From assembly GCA_028820995.1 (NCBI GenBank), contig JAPPHR010000150.1, positions 1-40,807 on the forward strand: a stretch of DNA of 40,807 nucleotides, in the 5' to 3' direction. Position numbers and translations under genes: made by a program. Shown here piece after piece: positions 1 through 9,741 of the stretch. Position 1 is the stretch's first letter. Every line of letters starts with the position of its first letter. The notes under the pieces are model-generated. The model was not told the origin of the DNA. It was given only the letters and a program-made list of their open reading frames with translations, and ran no database searches. Origin of the DNA: Rhodospirillales bacterium. GTDB taxonomy: Bacteria > Pseudomonadota > Alphaproteobacteria > UBA828.

Positions 1-221
1 CGAACCCTCAATCGTTGATCCCCGCACGCCCATCACCGCGTGACCGAACGCTTTCATGCGAGTTATCCCCATCTCAAGTGTCGGGCACTGAATAGGTACC
101 TGGAGGAAGCGAATCGGGGCGTACGATAGCGTACTCCCGTCCGCAAGGAAATACACTTAGATCGTGGAAAAACATGACTTATCGTACACTCTTCGTCTCC
201 TGACGCCTTTGTCACAATACT

Positions 222-470
222 ATGGTGCGGTGCACGGGAACCGGCGCACGCGCCAGGATCGCGCGATGCGCTGTTCATGCTCCCACGGGCCGATTGCCGC
301 GAAGCAGCAACAGGACACGCCGGGCATCGTACCGGGAATCGAAGACAGCGCGCGTTCTCTGGGCGCGGGATTGCTGCCCGTGGACGGTGGGACCGCCTAC
401 CTCAGAATCCCACTTGAATCCCGCTTATCCCACTTAATCCCACTTGATCCCGGCGAATCCCGCATAAGAA
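222..470. repeat. Dispersed intergenic repeat, copy 1; 10-bp periodic TCCCACTTAA-like array at about 405-462
   Basis: Starts with ATGGTGCGGTGCACGG (222-237), identical to 11058-11073. GATCGCGC occurs at the same +35 offset in both copies. The 35-nt block 428-462 matches 11229-11263 at 34 of 35 positions. Confidence 0.75.
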
Positions 471-529
471 TTTCTTGCCATCCCAGGTGGGACACGGAAC
501 CGGCCCGTGAGCGCGGTGAGAATTGCGGG

Positions 530-1573
530 TCAGGGCTCGCGGCCCAGCACCGCCATCAGCTCGCGCCACTCGCGCTTGGAGAGGCCGCTCTTCGCCTGGT
601 CCACCGCCTCGCCCGCCAGCATACGCCTGACCACGTCGAGCGCGCCTGTCGAGAGCGATGCGGCGTCCATCGCATAGTCGCGGAAGGCCTGATGGGTCGC
701 CGGCACCCACTGGGCGACGATCCTGTCGAGGATCACGTCGGCATAGGCGCGGATCTCGTACTGGGCGTGGGCATCGGCGCGGAGCGAGAGGAAGTGCAGC
801 AGGTTGTGCAGGTCGATCTTCCAGTAGAACTGGGTGTAGTAGTTGACCGGCAGCGCCGCGCGCGCCAGCTCGCGGGCGAGGCCCGCGCGGTCGGGGTCCT
901 TCTTCTCGCCGCTCTCGTCCTCGTTCAGCAGATTCTCGTAGACGCCGTAGGCGCGGGTCGAAACCCAGTCGAGGCGCGAGAGCGCCTGCCGCGCCTCCTC
1001 GTCCGTCAGCGAATCGTCTCGGCCCTGCTTGTTGGTGCCGGATTGCGCGGCGAGCTCCTCACGCGTCTCCGCAGCCTCCCGCCAGCCGAACAGGTCGTCC
1101 ATGCCGCTGCTGCTGGCCCGCTGGCGCGCAATCTGCTCTTCCCGGACCGACTGGAGATGGGCCGGGTCCGGCACGTAGAACTCTCGGTCCAGGCGCGAAT
1201 AGCGTGCGGAATACTCGTTGACGCTGGCGGTGCGGTGGCGAAGCCACTGGCGGGCGACGAAGATCGGCGCCTTGATGTGGAGCTTGAGCTCGCACATCTC
1301 GAAGGGCGTGGTGTGGCGATGGCGCAGGAGGTAGCGGATCAGCGCGCGGTCCTCCCGCACCTTGCGCGTGCCCGCGCCGTAGGAGACCCGCGCCGCCTGC
1401 ACGATGGCCGCATCATCCCCCATGTAGTCGATGACGCGGACGAAGCCGTGGTCGAGCACGTCGAAACGCTCGTAGAGGATCGCCTCCATGGCCGGCACCG
1501 TGACGCGCCTGGTCTCGTGCGCGGCTGCGCGCTGGGCCTCGATCTCCGCCCGCTTGTGGTCGTCGATCGGCAT
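530..1573 (-). CDS. thyX: FAD-dependent thymidylate synthase (ThyX)
   Basis: Translation [12 protein letters not shown]...[24 protein letters not shown] contains the ThyX RHRxxSxNExSxRY motif. The listed ORF runs upstream into the tmRNA; ATG at 1573 is the likely start. Confidence 0.93.
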   Translation of the reverse strand: MPIDDHKRAEIEAQRAAAHETRRVTVPAMEAILYERFDVLDHGFVRVIDYMGDDAAIVQAARVSYGAGTRKVREDRALIRYLLRHRHTTPFEMCELKLHIKAPIFVARQWLRHRTASVNEYSARYSRLDREFYVPDPAHLQSVREEQIARQRASSSGMDDLFGWREAAETREELAAQSGTNKQGRDDSLTDEEARQALSRLDWVSTRAYGVYENLLNEDESGEKKDPDRAGLARELARAALPVNYYTQFYWKIDLHNLLHFLSLRADAHAQYEIRAYADVILDRIVAQWVPATHQAFRDYAMDAASLSTGALDVVRRMLAGEAVDQAKSGLSKREWRELMAVLGREP

Positions 1574-1699
1574 GGTGTCGGTGGTCTCCGGTGGCGCGGT
1601 TTGACGGGCCCCGTCAGCGATCGCGTCCCGCCTTCGCAGCCGCAAGAAAAGCCGATGTCGCGGCTTCCATCGGGCGCCGCGACCGCCTATATTAGCGGC

Positions 1700-1985
1700 G
1701 TCGGCGGGAGACCGTCGACTATGGCGATAAACGCTGCTCGAAATAAGCGTTGCGGACCCGGGGGCAGTACCCGGCGCCTCCACCACCCCTTGAGCGGGCC
1801 GCTCGAGTTGCGGGGGCGAACCAGGATCGACGTGCGTGGTAAAGGTGTGGTTTTCGCCCGGCATGGTACCGCCGTTATCGGGCCAACTCAGAGGTGCGAA
1901 CGACAACGAAGTCGCCCTCGCTGCCTAGCATCGCTAGGTAAGCGCGGCTTGGGGGGCGCCGGGCAACAGAAGCCCCCCGCTTACA
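1700..1985 (+). ncRNA. ssrA: Two-piece (circularly permuted) tmRNA; acceptor piece about 1700-1785, coding piece about 1812-1985
   Basis: GGCGCCTCCACCA ends at 1785. GGGGGCG at 1812-1818 pairs with CGCCTCC upstream, a 7-bp acceptor stem with G.U at the third pair. Tag reading frame GCGAACGACAACGAAGTCGCCCTCGCTGCCTAG (1896-1928) = [10 protein letters not shown]-stop. The stop codon lies in the hairpin CCTAGCatcGCTAGG. Confidence 0.93.
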
Positions 1986-2166
1986 GCATATGTATCGCCA
2001 CGGTTGCGGACCGCGCCCCGCGGGCCTTCATACCGCGCGCCTCCGTACCGCGCGCCTCCGGCGCGACCCGCACGACGCGGGCCGTGACCGTGGCGCGGCA
2101 TCCGCGCTAAGCTGATTGCTGGCCGGGTTTCATGGTGTCGCCGGGCGCGCGGGTGCGGACGAGGGA

Positions 2167-2709
2167 ATGAGCAAGGATCTGATCGGCTACGACGCGCTGG
2201 TCGAGGGCGGCCTGCGCTCGGTGATTCGCGAGGCGCTTCGCCGCGTCGCTTCGGAGGGCTGGCCCGGCACTCATCACGCCTACATCACCTTCAGAACCGA
2301 TGCTCCCGGAGTCGAGGTGCCGGATTCGCTCCGCGCGCGCTACCCCGACGAGCTGACCATCGTGCTCCAGCACCAGTTCTGGGACCTGGAGGTGGAGGAC
2401 GACCGCTTTGCCGTGACGCTGAGCTTCAGCAAGGTCGGCCACCGGCTCGCCGTGCCGTTTGCGGCGCTCACGGCTTACGCCGACCCTTCGGTCAAGTTCG
2501 GCCTGCAGTTCGGCGTTCGGCAAGAGGCGGACGAAATAGCGCCGTCGCCAGCGACTGACGCAGCGGAGTCGTCCGAACAGGAGGCGGCGGCCGAGATCGC
2601 GCCGGAGGCGGACGGAGACGATGTCTCGCCGGAGGCGGCCGGCGAGAAGGTCGCGCCGGAGGCGGGCGGAGAAAAAATCGTGGCGCTCGACCGCTTTCGC
2701 AAGAAGTAG
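2167..2709 (+). CDS. sspB: SspB-like ClpXP specificity-enhancing adaptor, alphaproteobacterial type
   Basis: Translation MSKDLIGYDALVEGGLRSVIREALRRVASEGWPGTHHAYITFRTDAPGVEVPDSLRARYPDELTIVLQHQFWDLEV matches the SspB fold family; acidic linker and basic C-terminal tail IVALDRFRKK. Confidence 0.88.
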   Translation: MSKDLIGYDALVEGGLRSVIREALRRVASEGWPGTHHAYITFRTDAPGVEVPDSLRARYPDELTIVLQHQFWDLEVEDDRFAVTLSFSKVGHRLAVPFAALTAYADPSVKFGLQFGVRQEADEIAPSPATDAAESSEQEAAAEIAPEADGDDVSPEAAGEKVAPEAGGEKIVALDRFRKK

Positions 2710-2711
2710 CC

Positions 2712-2750
2712 GGCTGGAGCGTTTCCGTTTCATACGGAAACGCTCCAGCC
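2712..2750 (+). terminator. Strong hairpin downstream of sspB
   Basis: GGCTGGAGCGTTTCCGT ttcat ACGGAAACGCTCCAGCC, perfect 17-bp stem with a 5-nt loop, directly after the stop codon. Confidence 0.75.
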
Positions 2751-2833
2751 CTTTGTCGCTCACGGCAGCCGGCCTGCGGCCGGCGCCTGCGCGGGCGCGC
2801 CGCATACGCGGCGGGCCGCTGTCGCGGCCTGTC

Positions 2834-2858
2834 GCGTGTCCGTCAAAGACGGACGCGC
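2834..2858 (-). terminator. Hairpin downstream of boxB
   Basis: GCGTGTCCGTC aaa GACGGACGCGC, 11-bp stem including one wobble pair, immediately 3' of the boxB stop. Confidence 0.55.
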
Positions 2859-2859
2859 T

Positions 2860-4275
<1,416 letters not shown>

Positions 4276-4295
4276 GGGGCTGGCCTCTCCCGGTG

Positions 4296-5945
4296 CTAGA
4301 CGCGGTTGCGGTCGAAGGTGGGCTGCACCCCGGAGCCATAGAGCTTGAGCGCGCCGTCGGGGCCGACGGTGTTGGGGCGCTGGAAGATCCAGTTCTGCCA
4401 GGCGGAGAGGCGGCCGAAGATCTTGGTCTCCAGGGTCTCGGGCCCGGCGAAGCGGAGCGAGGCCTCCATGCCGGAGAGCGCGTCGGGCGAGAAGGCCGCC
4501 CGCGCCTCGATTGCGATGCGCACCTCGTCCTCCCAGTCGATATCGTCCGGCGCGAAGGTCACGAGGCCGAGCGCGTCCGCCGCCTCGGCGTCGAGATCGT
4601 CGCCCACGGCATCGAGCGCGTTGCCGAGCGCGGCATCGTCGCCGAAGAAGCGGCTGGCAAGCCGCGAGAGCCCGTTCGCCATCGGCAGCGGGCCGGTGTT
4701 CATCGCCGTGAGCCGCACCGTCGCGGGCGGCAGGTTCGAGTCCTCGAAGCTGCCGTCCAGCATGAAGCTGCGATCGGCGGCGAGCGCGAGCTCCAGCAGC
4801 GTGCCGGTGAAGCACGAGCCCGGCTCGATCAGCGCGACGAGGCTGCGCGCGCTCACGTCGAGGCGCTTCAAGGTGCGCTTCAGGTAGAGGGCGATCTCGC
4901 GCACCAGCCAGTCGCCGGCGTTGGCCGCGAGCGCGGCATCGGCCGCGGCGACTTGGTCGGCCTCGCCCGCCGTCTTGAGGATCCAGGTGCCGAGCGCGGG
5001 CTCGTTGAAGCGCAGGTGCAGGATCGCGTCGTCGAGCTCGCGCGCCAGCGCCAGCGGCCAGAAATCGGCGCCGGCCGCGTAGATCGCGTCTGGTTCGACG
5101 GGCGGCGGCGCGTCGGGCGCAGACACCGTGAGCGTCGCCGTGCCCCGCGCCCGGTCGAGTGCGACATGGACGTGGGCGTAAGCGAGGCCGTCGTCGGTCA
5201 CTGTGCGCGCGAGTGGCGGCAGCGCGATTCCCTTCGCCTCGGCCGGCCGGTCGGAATCCTCGGCGAGGGCGGCGGCGCGGGCGGCCACGGCATCGTCGAG
5301 ACGGGAGCGCGGCACCAGCTCGTCGACCAGGTTCCACTCCAGCGCCCGGCGTCCGCGCACGCCCTCCCCGGTCGTGCAAAAGAAGTCGGCGCGGTCGCGG
5401 CGCACGCAGCGCTTGTCCACCACGCGGGTGAGCCCGCCGGTCCCCGGCAGGACTGCGAGCAGCGGCACTTCCGGCAGCGACACGGCGGTGGACCCGTCAT
5501 CGACCAGGAGGATGTGGTCGGTCGCGAGCGCGAGCTCATAGCCGCCGCCCGCCGCGGTGCCCGCAATCGCGGTCATCCAGCGCTGGCCGGAGTTGGCGGA
5601 CGCATCCTCGATGGCGTTGCGGGTCTCGTTGGTGAACTTGCAGAAGTTGACCTTGTCGATGTGCGACGAGGTGGCCAGCATCGAGATGTTCGCGCCAGCG
5701 CAGAACACGCGGTCCTTGCCCGAAGCGAGCACCACCGCGCGCACGAGCGGGTGCTCGAAGCGCAGCCGCTGGACGGCGTCCGCAAGCTCGATATCGACGC
5801 CGAGATCGTAGGAGTTGAGCTTGAGCGTGTAGTCGCCGGCGATTGCGCCGCCCTCGTCCACGTCGAGCGCGAGCGTGGCGATGGCGCCGTCAACGGCCAA
5901 GCGCCAGTGGCGGTAGTCGTCCGGGTGGGTCCGGAAGTCGATCAT
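4296..5945 (-). CDS. boxC: 2,3-epoxybenzoyl-CoA dihydrolase BoxC
   Basis: MIDFRTHPDDYRHWRL...SGKDRVFCAGANISMLATSSHIDKVNFCKFTNETRN; two-part crotonase protein of about 550 aa, typical of BoxC. Confidence 0.93.
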   Translation of the reverse strand: MIDFRTHPDDYRHWRLAVDGAIATLALDVDEGGAIAGDYTLKLNSYDLGVDIELADAVQRLRFEHPLVRAVVLASGKDRVFCAGANISMLATSSHIDKVNFCKFTNETRNAIEDASANSGQRWMTAIAGTAAGGGYELALATDHILLVDDGSTAVSLPEVPLLAVLPGTGGLTRVVDKRCVRRDRADFFCTTGEGVRGRRALEWNLVDELVPRSRLDDAVAARAAALAEDSDRPAEAKGIALPPLARTVTDDGLAYAHVHVALDRARGTATLTVSAPDAPPPVEPDAIYAAGADFWPLALARELDDAILHLRFNEPALGTWILKTAGEADQVAAADAALAANAGDWLVREIALYLKRTLKRLDVSARSLVALIEPGSCFTGTLLELALAADRSFMLDGSFEDSNLPPATVRLTAMNTGPLPMANGLSRLASRFFGDDAALGNALDAVGDDLDAEAADALGLVTFAPDDIDWEDEVRIAIEARAAFSPDALSGMEASLRFAGPETLETKIFGRLSAWQNWIFQRPNTVGPDGALKLYGSGVQPTFDRNRV

Positions 5946-6045
5946 CGTCCCCGTCGTCCGTCGGGCGGCCGGCGCCGCTCCCCGATACCGTGCGCGCGCC
6001 GGAGACTATATGGCGTGTCCCCGCCCGCTATCCACGGAAATCGGG

Positions 6046-7362
6046 CTAATCCTTGGGCCGCAGGTCGAAGACCCGCTTGGCCTTGCCGACGGAGCGCTCG
6101 ACCGAGCCGGGCTCCGCGATCGTGACGCTGCATGTGATGTTGGTCCGTGACTTGATGCTCCCGGCGAGGTCCCGCGCCACCGACGCGCGCGTCGCCTCGT
6201 CACCCGCTTCGGGCTTGGCCTCCACCACGACCGTCAGCTCGTCGAGGCGGCCGGGCCGCCTGACTTCGAGATAGTAGTGCGGCGAGAGACGCCGGTCTTC
6301 CAGCACGATTTCCTCTATGAACGACGGGAACAGGTTGACGCCGCGGATGATCAGCATGTCGTCGTTGCGGCCCGTGACCCGCTGCATGCGCCGCATGGAG
6401 CGCGCGGTGCCCGGCAACAGCCGGGTGAGGTCGCGGGTGCGGTAGCGGACGATGGGGCAGGCCTCCTTGGTGAGGGAGGTGATGACCAACTCTCCCGTCT
6501 CGCCGTCGGGCAGGACGGCGCCGGTCTCGGGATCGACGATTTCCGGATAGAAGTGGTCCTCCCAGATGTGGAGCCCGTCCTTGCTCTCGATGCATTCGAC
6601 CGAGACGCCGGGGCCGATGGCCTCGGAGCACCCGTAGACGTCGATCGCCTGCATGGCGAAGCGGGCCTCGATCTCCTGGCGCATCGCCTGGGTCCATGGC
6701 TCGGCGCCGTGCATGCCGATCTGCAGCGAGCAGCGCCGCGGGTCCATGCGCACGCGTTCGAACTCGTCGGCGAGCGCCAGCATGTACGATGGAGTCGCAG
6801 CGATCACCCGGGGCTCGAAGTCGCGGATCATCATGACCTGACGCTCGGTGAACCCGCCCGACGCGGGAACCACGGTGCAGCCCAGCGCCTCGGCACCGCC
6901 GTGGAAGCCGAGACCGCCGGTGAAGAGCCCGTAGCCGTAGGCGATGTGCACCATGTCGCCGGGGCGCGTGCCGGCGGCGCGGAGGCACCGGGCAACGAGG
7001 CCGGCCCAGGTCTCGAGATCGTTCCGGGTGTAGCCCACGACGGTGGGGATGCCGGTGGTGCCGCTCGAGGCGTGGATGCGGATGATTTGCTCGCGTGGCA
7101 CCGCGAACAGCTCAAAAGGATAATTGAGGCGGAGGTCCTCCTTGACCGTGAACGGGAACCTCGCGAGGTCGTCGAGGGTCGTGAGATCGGCCGGACTCAC
7201 GCCGGCATCGTCGAAACTCCTCTTGTAGTGGGCGACATTGCCATGGGCGCGCTCAAGGGTCGCCCGCAGCCGGGCGAGCTGCAACGCCGCGATTTCGTCG
7301 CGGCTCGCTGTCTCGATGGGATCGAGTTCGTCGGGGCTCGGGGGGCGGGCGGGGTCGGTCAT
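6046..7362 (-). CDS. Phenylacetate-CoA ligase family (PaaK-like) aryl-CoA ligase
   Basis: AMP-binding motif IHASSGTTGIPTVVGYT and YRTRDLTRLLPG. RBS-like AGGAG precedes ATG at 7362. Upstream of boxC/boxB on the same strand. Confidence 0.87.
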   Translation of the reverse strand: MTDPARPPSPDELDPIETASRDEIAALQLARLRATLERAHGNVAHYKRSFDDAGVSPADLTTLDDLARFPFTVKEDLRLNYPFELFAVPREQIIRIHASSGTTGIPTVVGYTRNDLETWAGLVARCLRAAGTRPGDMVHIAYGYGLFTGGLGFHGGAEALGCTVVPASGGFTERQVMMIRDFEPRVIAATPSYMLALADEFERVRMDPRRCSLQIGMHGAEPWTQAMRQEIEARFAMQAIDVYGCSEAIGPGVSVECIESKDGLHIWEDHFYPEIVDPETGAVLPDGETGELVITSLTKEACPIVRYRTRDLTRLLPGTARSMRRMQRVTGRNDDMLIIRGVNLFPSFIEEIVLEDRRLSPHYYLEVRRPGRLDELTVVVEAKPEAGDEATRASVARDLAGSIKSRTNITCSVTIAEPGSVERSVGKAKRVFDLRPKD

Positions 7363-7622
7363 GGCATATCTCCTGTAACGCCCTCGCTTGCTCCGCATCG
7401 GCGTCGTTCCTGACACAGGGTACGGCATCCCGCCGCTCTTCGCCTGAAAAGCGGCAGCCACGCGATGCGATAGCCGCGCCTACACGATATGGCGACGAGC
7501 GGCCCGCGCGGCAACACCGATGACACCGCCCGCGTTGACACGCCTGCGGCGGACGCCGATAGTCCGGCGCCTATCGAAGGGGCGCCCGCTGCGGCAGCCC
7601 ATACCTGCCAGGCTCCCGCCCC

Positions 7623-8525
7623 ATGTCCTCATCGACCGACCCAACCGATAGCGCCGATCGAGCCCGGGATCGGGCCACCGTGATCGCCTTCCAGGGCGCG
7701 CCCGGCGCCTATTCGGAGGCCGCCTGCGTCGCCCGCTACCCGGCGATGACGTCGCTGCCGTGCAAGACCTTCAGCGACACCTTCGCCGCCGTGGCAGGCG
7801 GCCGCGCAGGCCTCGCGATGATCCCCATCGAGAACTCGGCGGCAGGACGCGTGGCCGACATTCACCAGCTGCTGCCCGAATCGGACCTCCACATCATTGC
7901 CGAGCACTTCGAGCGCGTCCGCCACAACCTCCTCGCCTGCCCCGGCGCCGCGCCGACGGGGCTGGAGACCGTGCACAGCCACGTGCACGCGCTCTCCCAG
8001 TGCCGCAAGCTCATCGACCGGCTCGGGCTGCTGCCGGTGGTGCGCGTCGATACCGCAGGCGCCGCCGCCGAGGTGGCTGCGGCGGGCGACCCCACCCGTG
8101 CCGCGATCGCCTCCCGGCTCGCGGCGGAGACCTATGGACTTGAGATCGTCGAGGCGGGCATCGAGGACGAGTCGCACAACACGACGCGCTTCGTGGTGCT
8201 CTCGCGCGACCCGCTGGACCCCGGCCCCGACGCCGGGCCGGTGATCACGTCGTTCATGTTCGAGTGCCGCAACGTGCCGGCGGCGCTCTACAAGTGCCTC
8301 GGCGGCTTCGCCACCAACGGCGTCAACATGACCAAGCTGGAGAGCTACATGGTGGGCGGCACCTTCTCGGCGACGGTCTTCTTCGCCGAGGTGGAGGGTC
8401 ATCCGTCAGATATGGGGCTGGGGCGTGCTCTGGCCGAGCTCGACTACTTCTCGCGGGAGGTGCGGATCATGGGCGTCTATCCGGCCGACCCCTACCGGCG
8501 CGAGGAGGTCGCGAACCGTCGCTGA
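7623..8525 (+). CDS. pheA: Prephenate dehydratase with C-terminal ACT domain
   Basis: IAFQGAPGAYSEAA, IPIENSAAGRV, ESHNTTRF, then a C-terminal ACT-like region KLESYMVGGTFSATVFFAEVEGH. Confidence 0.93.
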   Translation: MSSSTDPTDSADRARDRATVIAFQGAPGAYSEAACVARYPAMTSLPCKTFSDTFAAVAGGRAGLAMIPIENSAAGRVADIHQLLPESDLHIIAEHFERVRHNLLACPGAAPTGLETVHSHVHALSQCRKLIDRLGLLPVVRVDTAGAAAEVAAAGDPTRAAIASRLAAETYGLEIVEAGIEDESHNTTRFVVLSRDPLDPGPDAGPVITSFMFECRNVPAALYKCLGGFATNGVNMTKLESYMVGGTFSATVFFAEVEGHPSDMGLGRALAELDYFSREVRIMGVYPADPYRREEVANRR

Positions 8526-8563
8526 TCGGTGCGCCCCTGCAGGGAGAGAGGAGCCAAGCCGAC

Positions 8564-8815
8564 ATGCACGATCCCGCCCTGACGCCGCTGCGCTGGACCT
8601 TCTCCTGGCCCGTTATCCGCAACTCGCTGATCGTCGGCGCGATCGTCGGCACCATCCTCAACATGATCAATCAGGGCGAGTACATAGCCGGCGACGGCCC
8701 GATCAACTGGTTCAAGCTCGGCCTCACCTACTGCGTGCCGTTCTGCGTCGCCACCTACGGCGCCTTCGCCGCCGCACGCATATTCTCGAAGCAGATGCGC
8801 GCACGGAGGGGGTAG
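8564..8815 (+). CDS. Small two-TM protein, NrtS-like (nitrate/nitrite transporter family)
   Basis: 84 aa: MHDPALTPLRWTFSWPVIRNSLIVGAIVGTILNMINQGEYIAGDGPINWFKLGLTYCVPFCVATYGAFAAARI; RBS-like GGAGAGAGGAG upstream. Confidence 0.7.
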   Translation: MHDPALTPLRWTFSWPVIRNSLIVGAIVGTILNMINQGEYIAGDGPINWFKLGLTYCVPFCVATYGAFAAARIFSKQMRARRG

Positions 8816-8843
8816 AGCGGCGGCGGTTGATGCCAGCGCGTGC

Positions 8844-9614
8844 TTACTCCCAGCGAGGATCGCGGCCGGCCAGGTAGGCCTCCATCGCCTCGGCGAAGTC
8901 GGGCGCGGCCATGGCCTTGCTCTGCAGCACCAGGTACTTGTGGAAGAAGCCCTCCCAGCCGAGATCGAAGCAGTCGAGCAGCATCTGCTTCGACGCCCGG
9001 CAGCCGGCGGAGTTGGTGGCGGCGTACTCGGCGAGGTAGCCCTCGTACTCGTCGAACGCGGTCTCCTCGGCCACCAGGTGATCGACCATGCCGATGCGCT
9101 CGGCCTCGGTGCCGTCGATCATGTTGCCGCGAATTATTAAGGACTTCGCGCGGCCGAGCCCGACATAGCGGGCGAGGCGGAAGGTGCCCAGGCCCGGGAT
9201 CAGCCCTTCCTTGATCGCGGGCAGGCCGAGCTGGGCCGACGGCGTGCAGACGCGGATGTCGCAGGCCAGCGCAAGCTGCAGCCCGCCGCCGACGGCATAG
9301 CCGTGGATCAGGCAGAGGACCAGCTTGTCCATCGTCTCGAAGACGCGGAGCGCCGCGTCCCACATGTCGAAATAGCTCTGCTCGATCCGCCCCGCGGCGA
9401 GGTCCTTGAGGTCGATGCCGGTGGAGAACGCGCGGCCCGACCCGGTGATCGAGACCATGCGCACGTCCTCGTCGGCGGCGACGCGCTGCGCCGCGTCGAG
9501 CAGCTCGCGCGTGCCGGTCATGGCGAAGGCGTTCAGCCGCTCCGGTCGCGTCAGTTCGATGCGCAGCAGCCGCCCCGCGCGCGTGAGCTTCATGGTCTCG
9601 TAGTCGGCGCTCAT
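8844..9614 (-). CDS. Enoyl-CoA hydratase/isomerase (crotonase) family protein
   Basis: ERLNAFAMTGTRELLDA..., GSGRAFSTGIDLKDL, YAVGGGLQLALACDIRV. Confidence 0.9.
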   Translation of the reverse strand: MSADYETMKLTRAGRLLRIELTRPERLNAFAMTGTRELLDAAQRVAADEDVRMVSITGSGRAFSTGIDLKDLAAGRIEQSYFDMWDAALRVFETMDKLVLCLIHGYAVGGGLQLALACDIRVCTPSAQLGLPAIKEGLIPGLGTFRLARYVGLGRAKSLIIRGNMIDGTEAERIGMVDHLVAEETAFDEYEGYLAEYAATNSAGCRASKQMLLDCFDLGWEGFFHKYLVLQSKAMAAPDFAEAMEAYLAGRDPRWE

Positions 9615-9741
9615 ATTCGGTGCCCCTGGACTCTCTGCCTGCCAAACGGCCCGCAGTGTATCCGATCGGCGCCGTCGCGCAGCAGGCGGGCTGCTTGTTC
9701 CCTCCGCGTCGCGAGCGCTATCGTACAGGCCGACAGCGACC

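Noticed and set aside
121-140. Inverted repeat GTACGATAGCGTAC near the left end
   Set aside because: Arms of only 5 bp and no linked gene; not enough to call a regulatory site.
405-462. Possible CRISPR-like array
   Set aside because: Units are about 10 bp, contiguous and without spacers; no cas genes anywhere in the window.
164-2110. 648-aa plus-strand ORF covering the left end
   Set aside because: Low-complexity translation antisense to thyX and running through the repeat and the tmRNA; no recognisable domain.
2107-2805. 232-aa minus-strand ORF opposite sspB
   Set aside because: Antisense to sspB and spans the terminator hairpin; no recognisable domain.
4293-6125. 610-aa plus-strand ORF opposite boxC
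   Set aside because: Mirror frame of boxC; no domain recognised.
7489-7683. 64-aa ORF upstream of pheA
   Set aside because: Overlaps the pheA start out of frame, low complexity, no RBS evidence.
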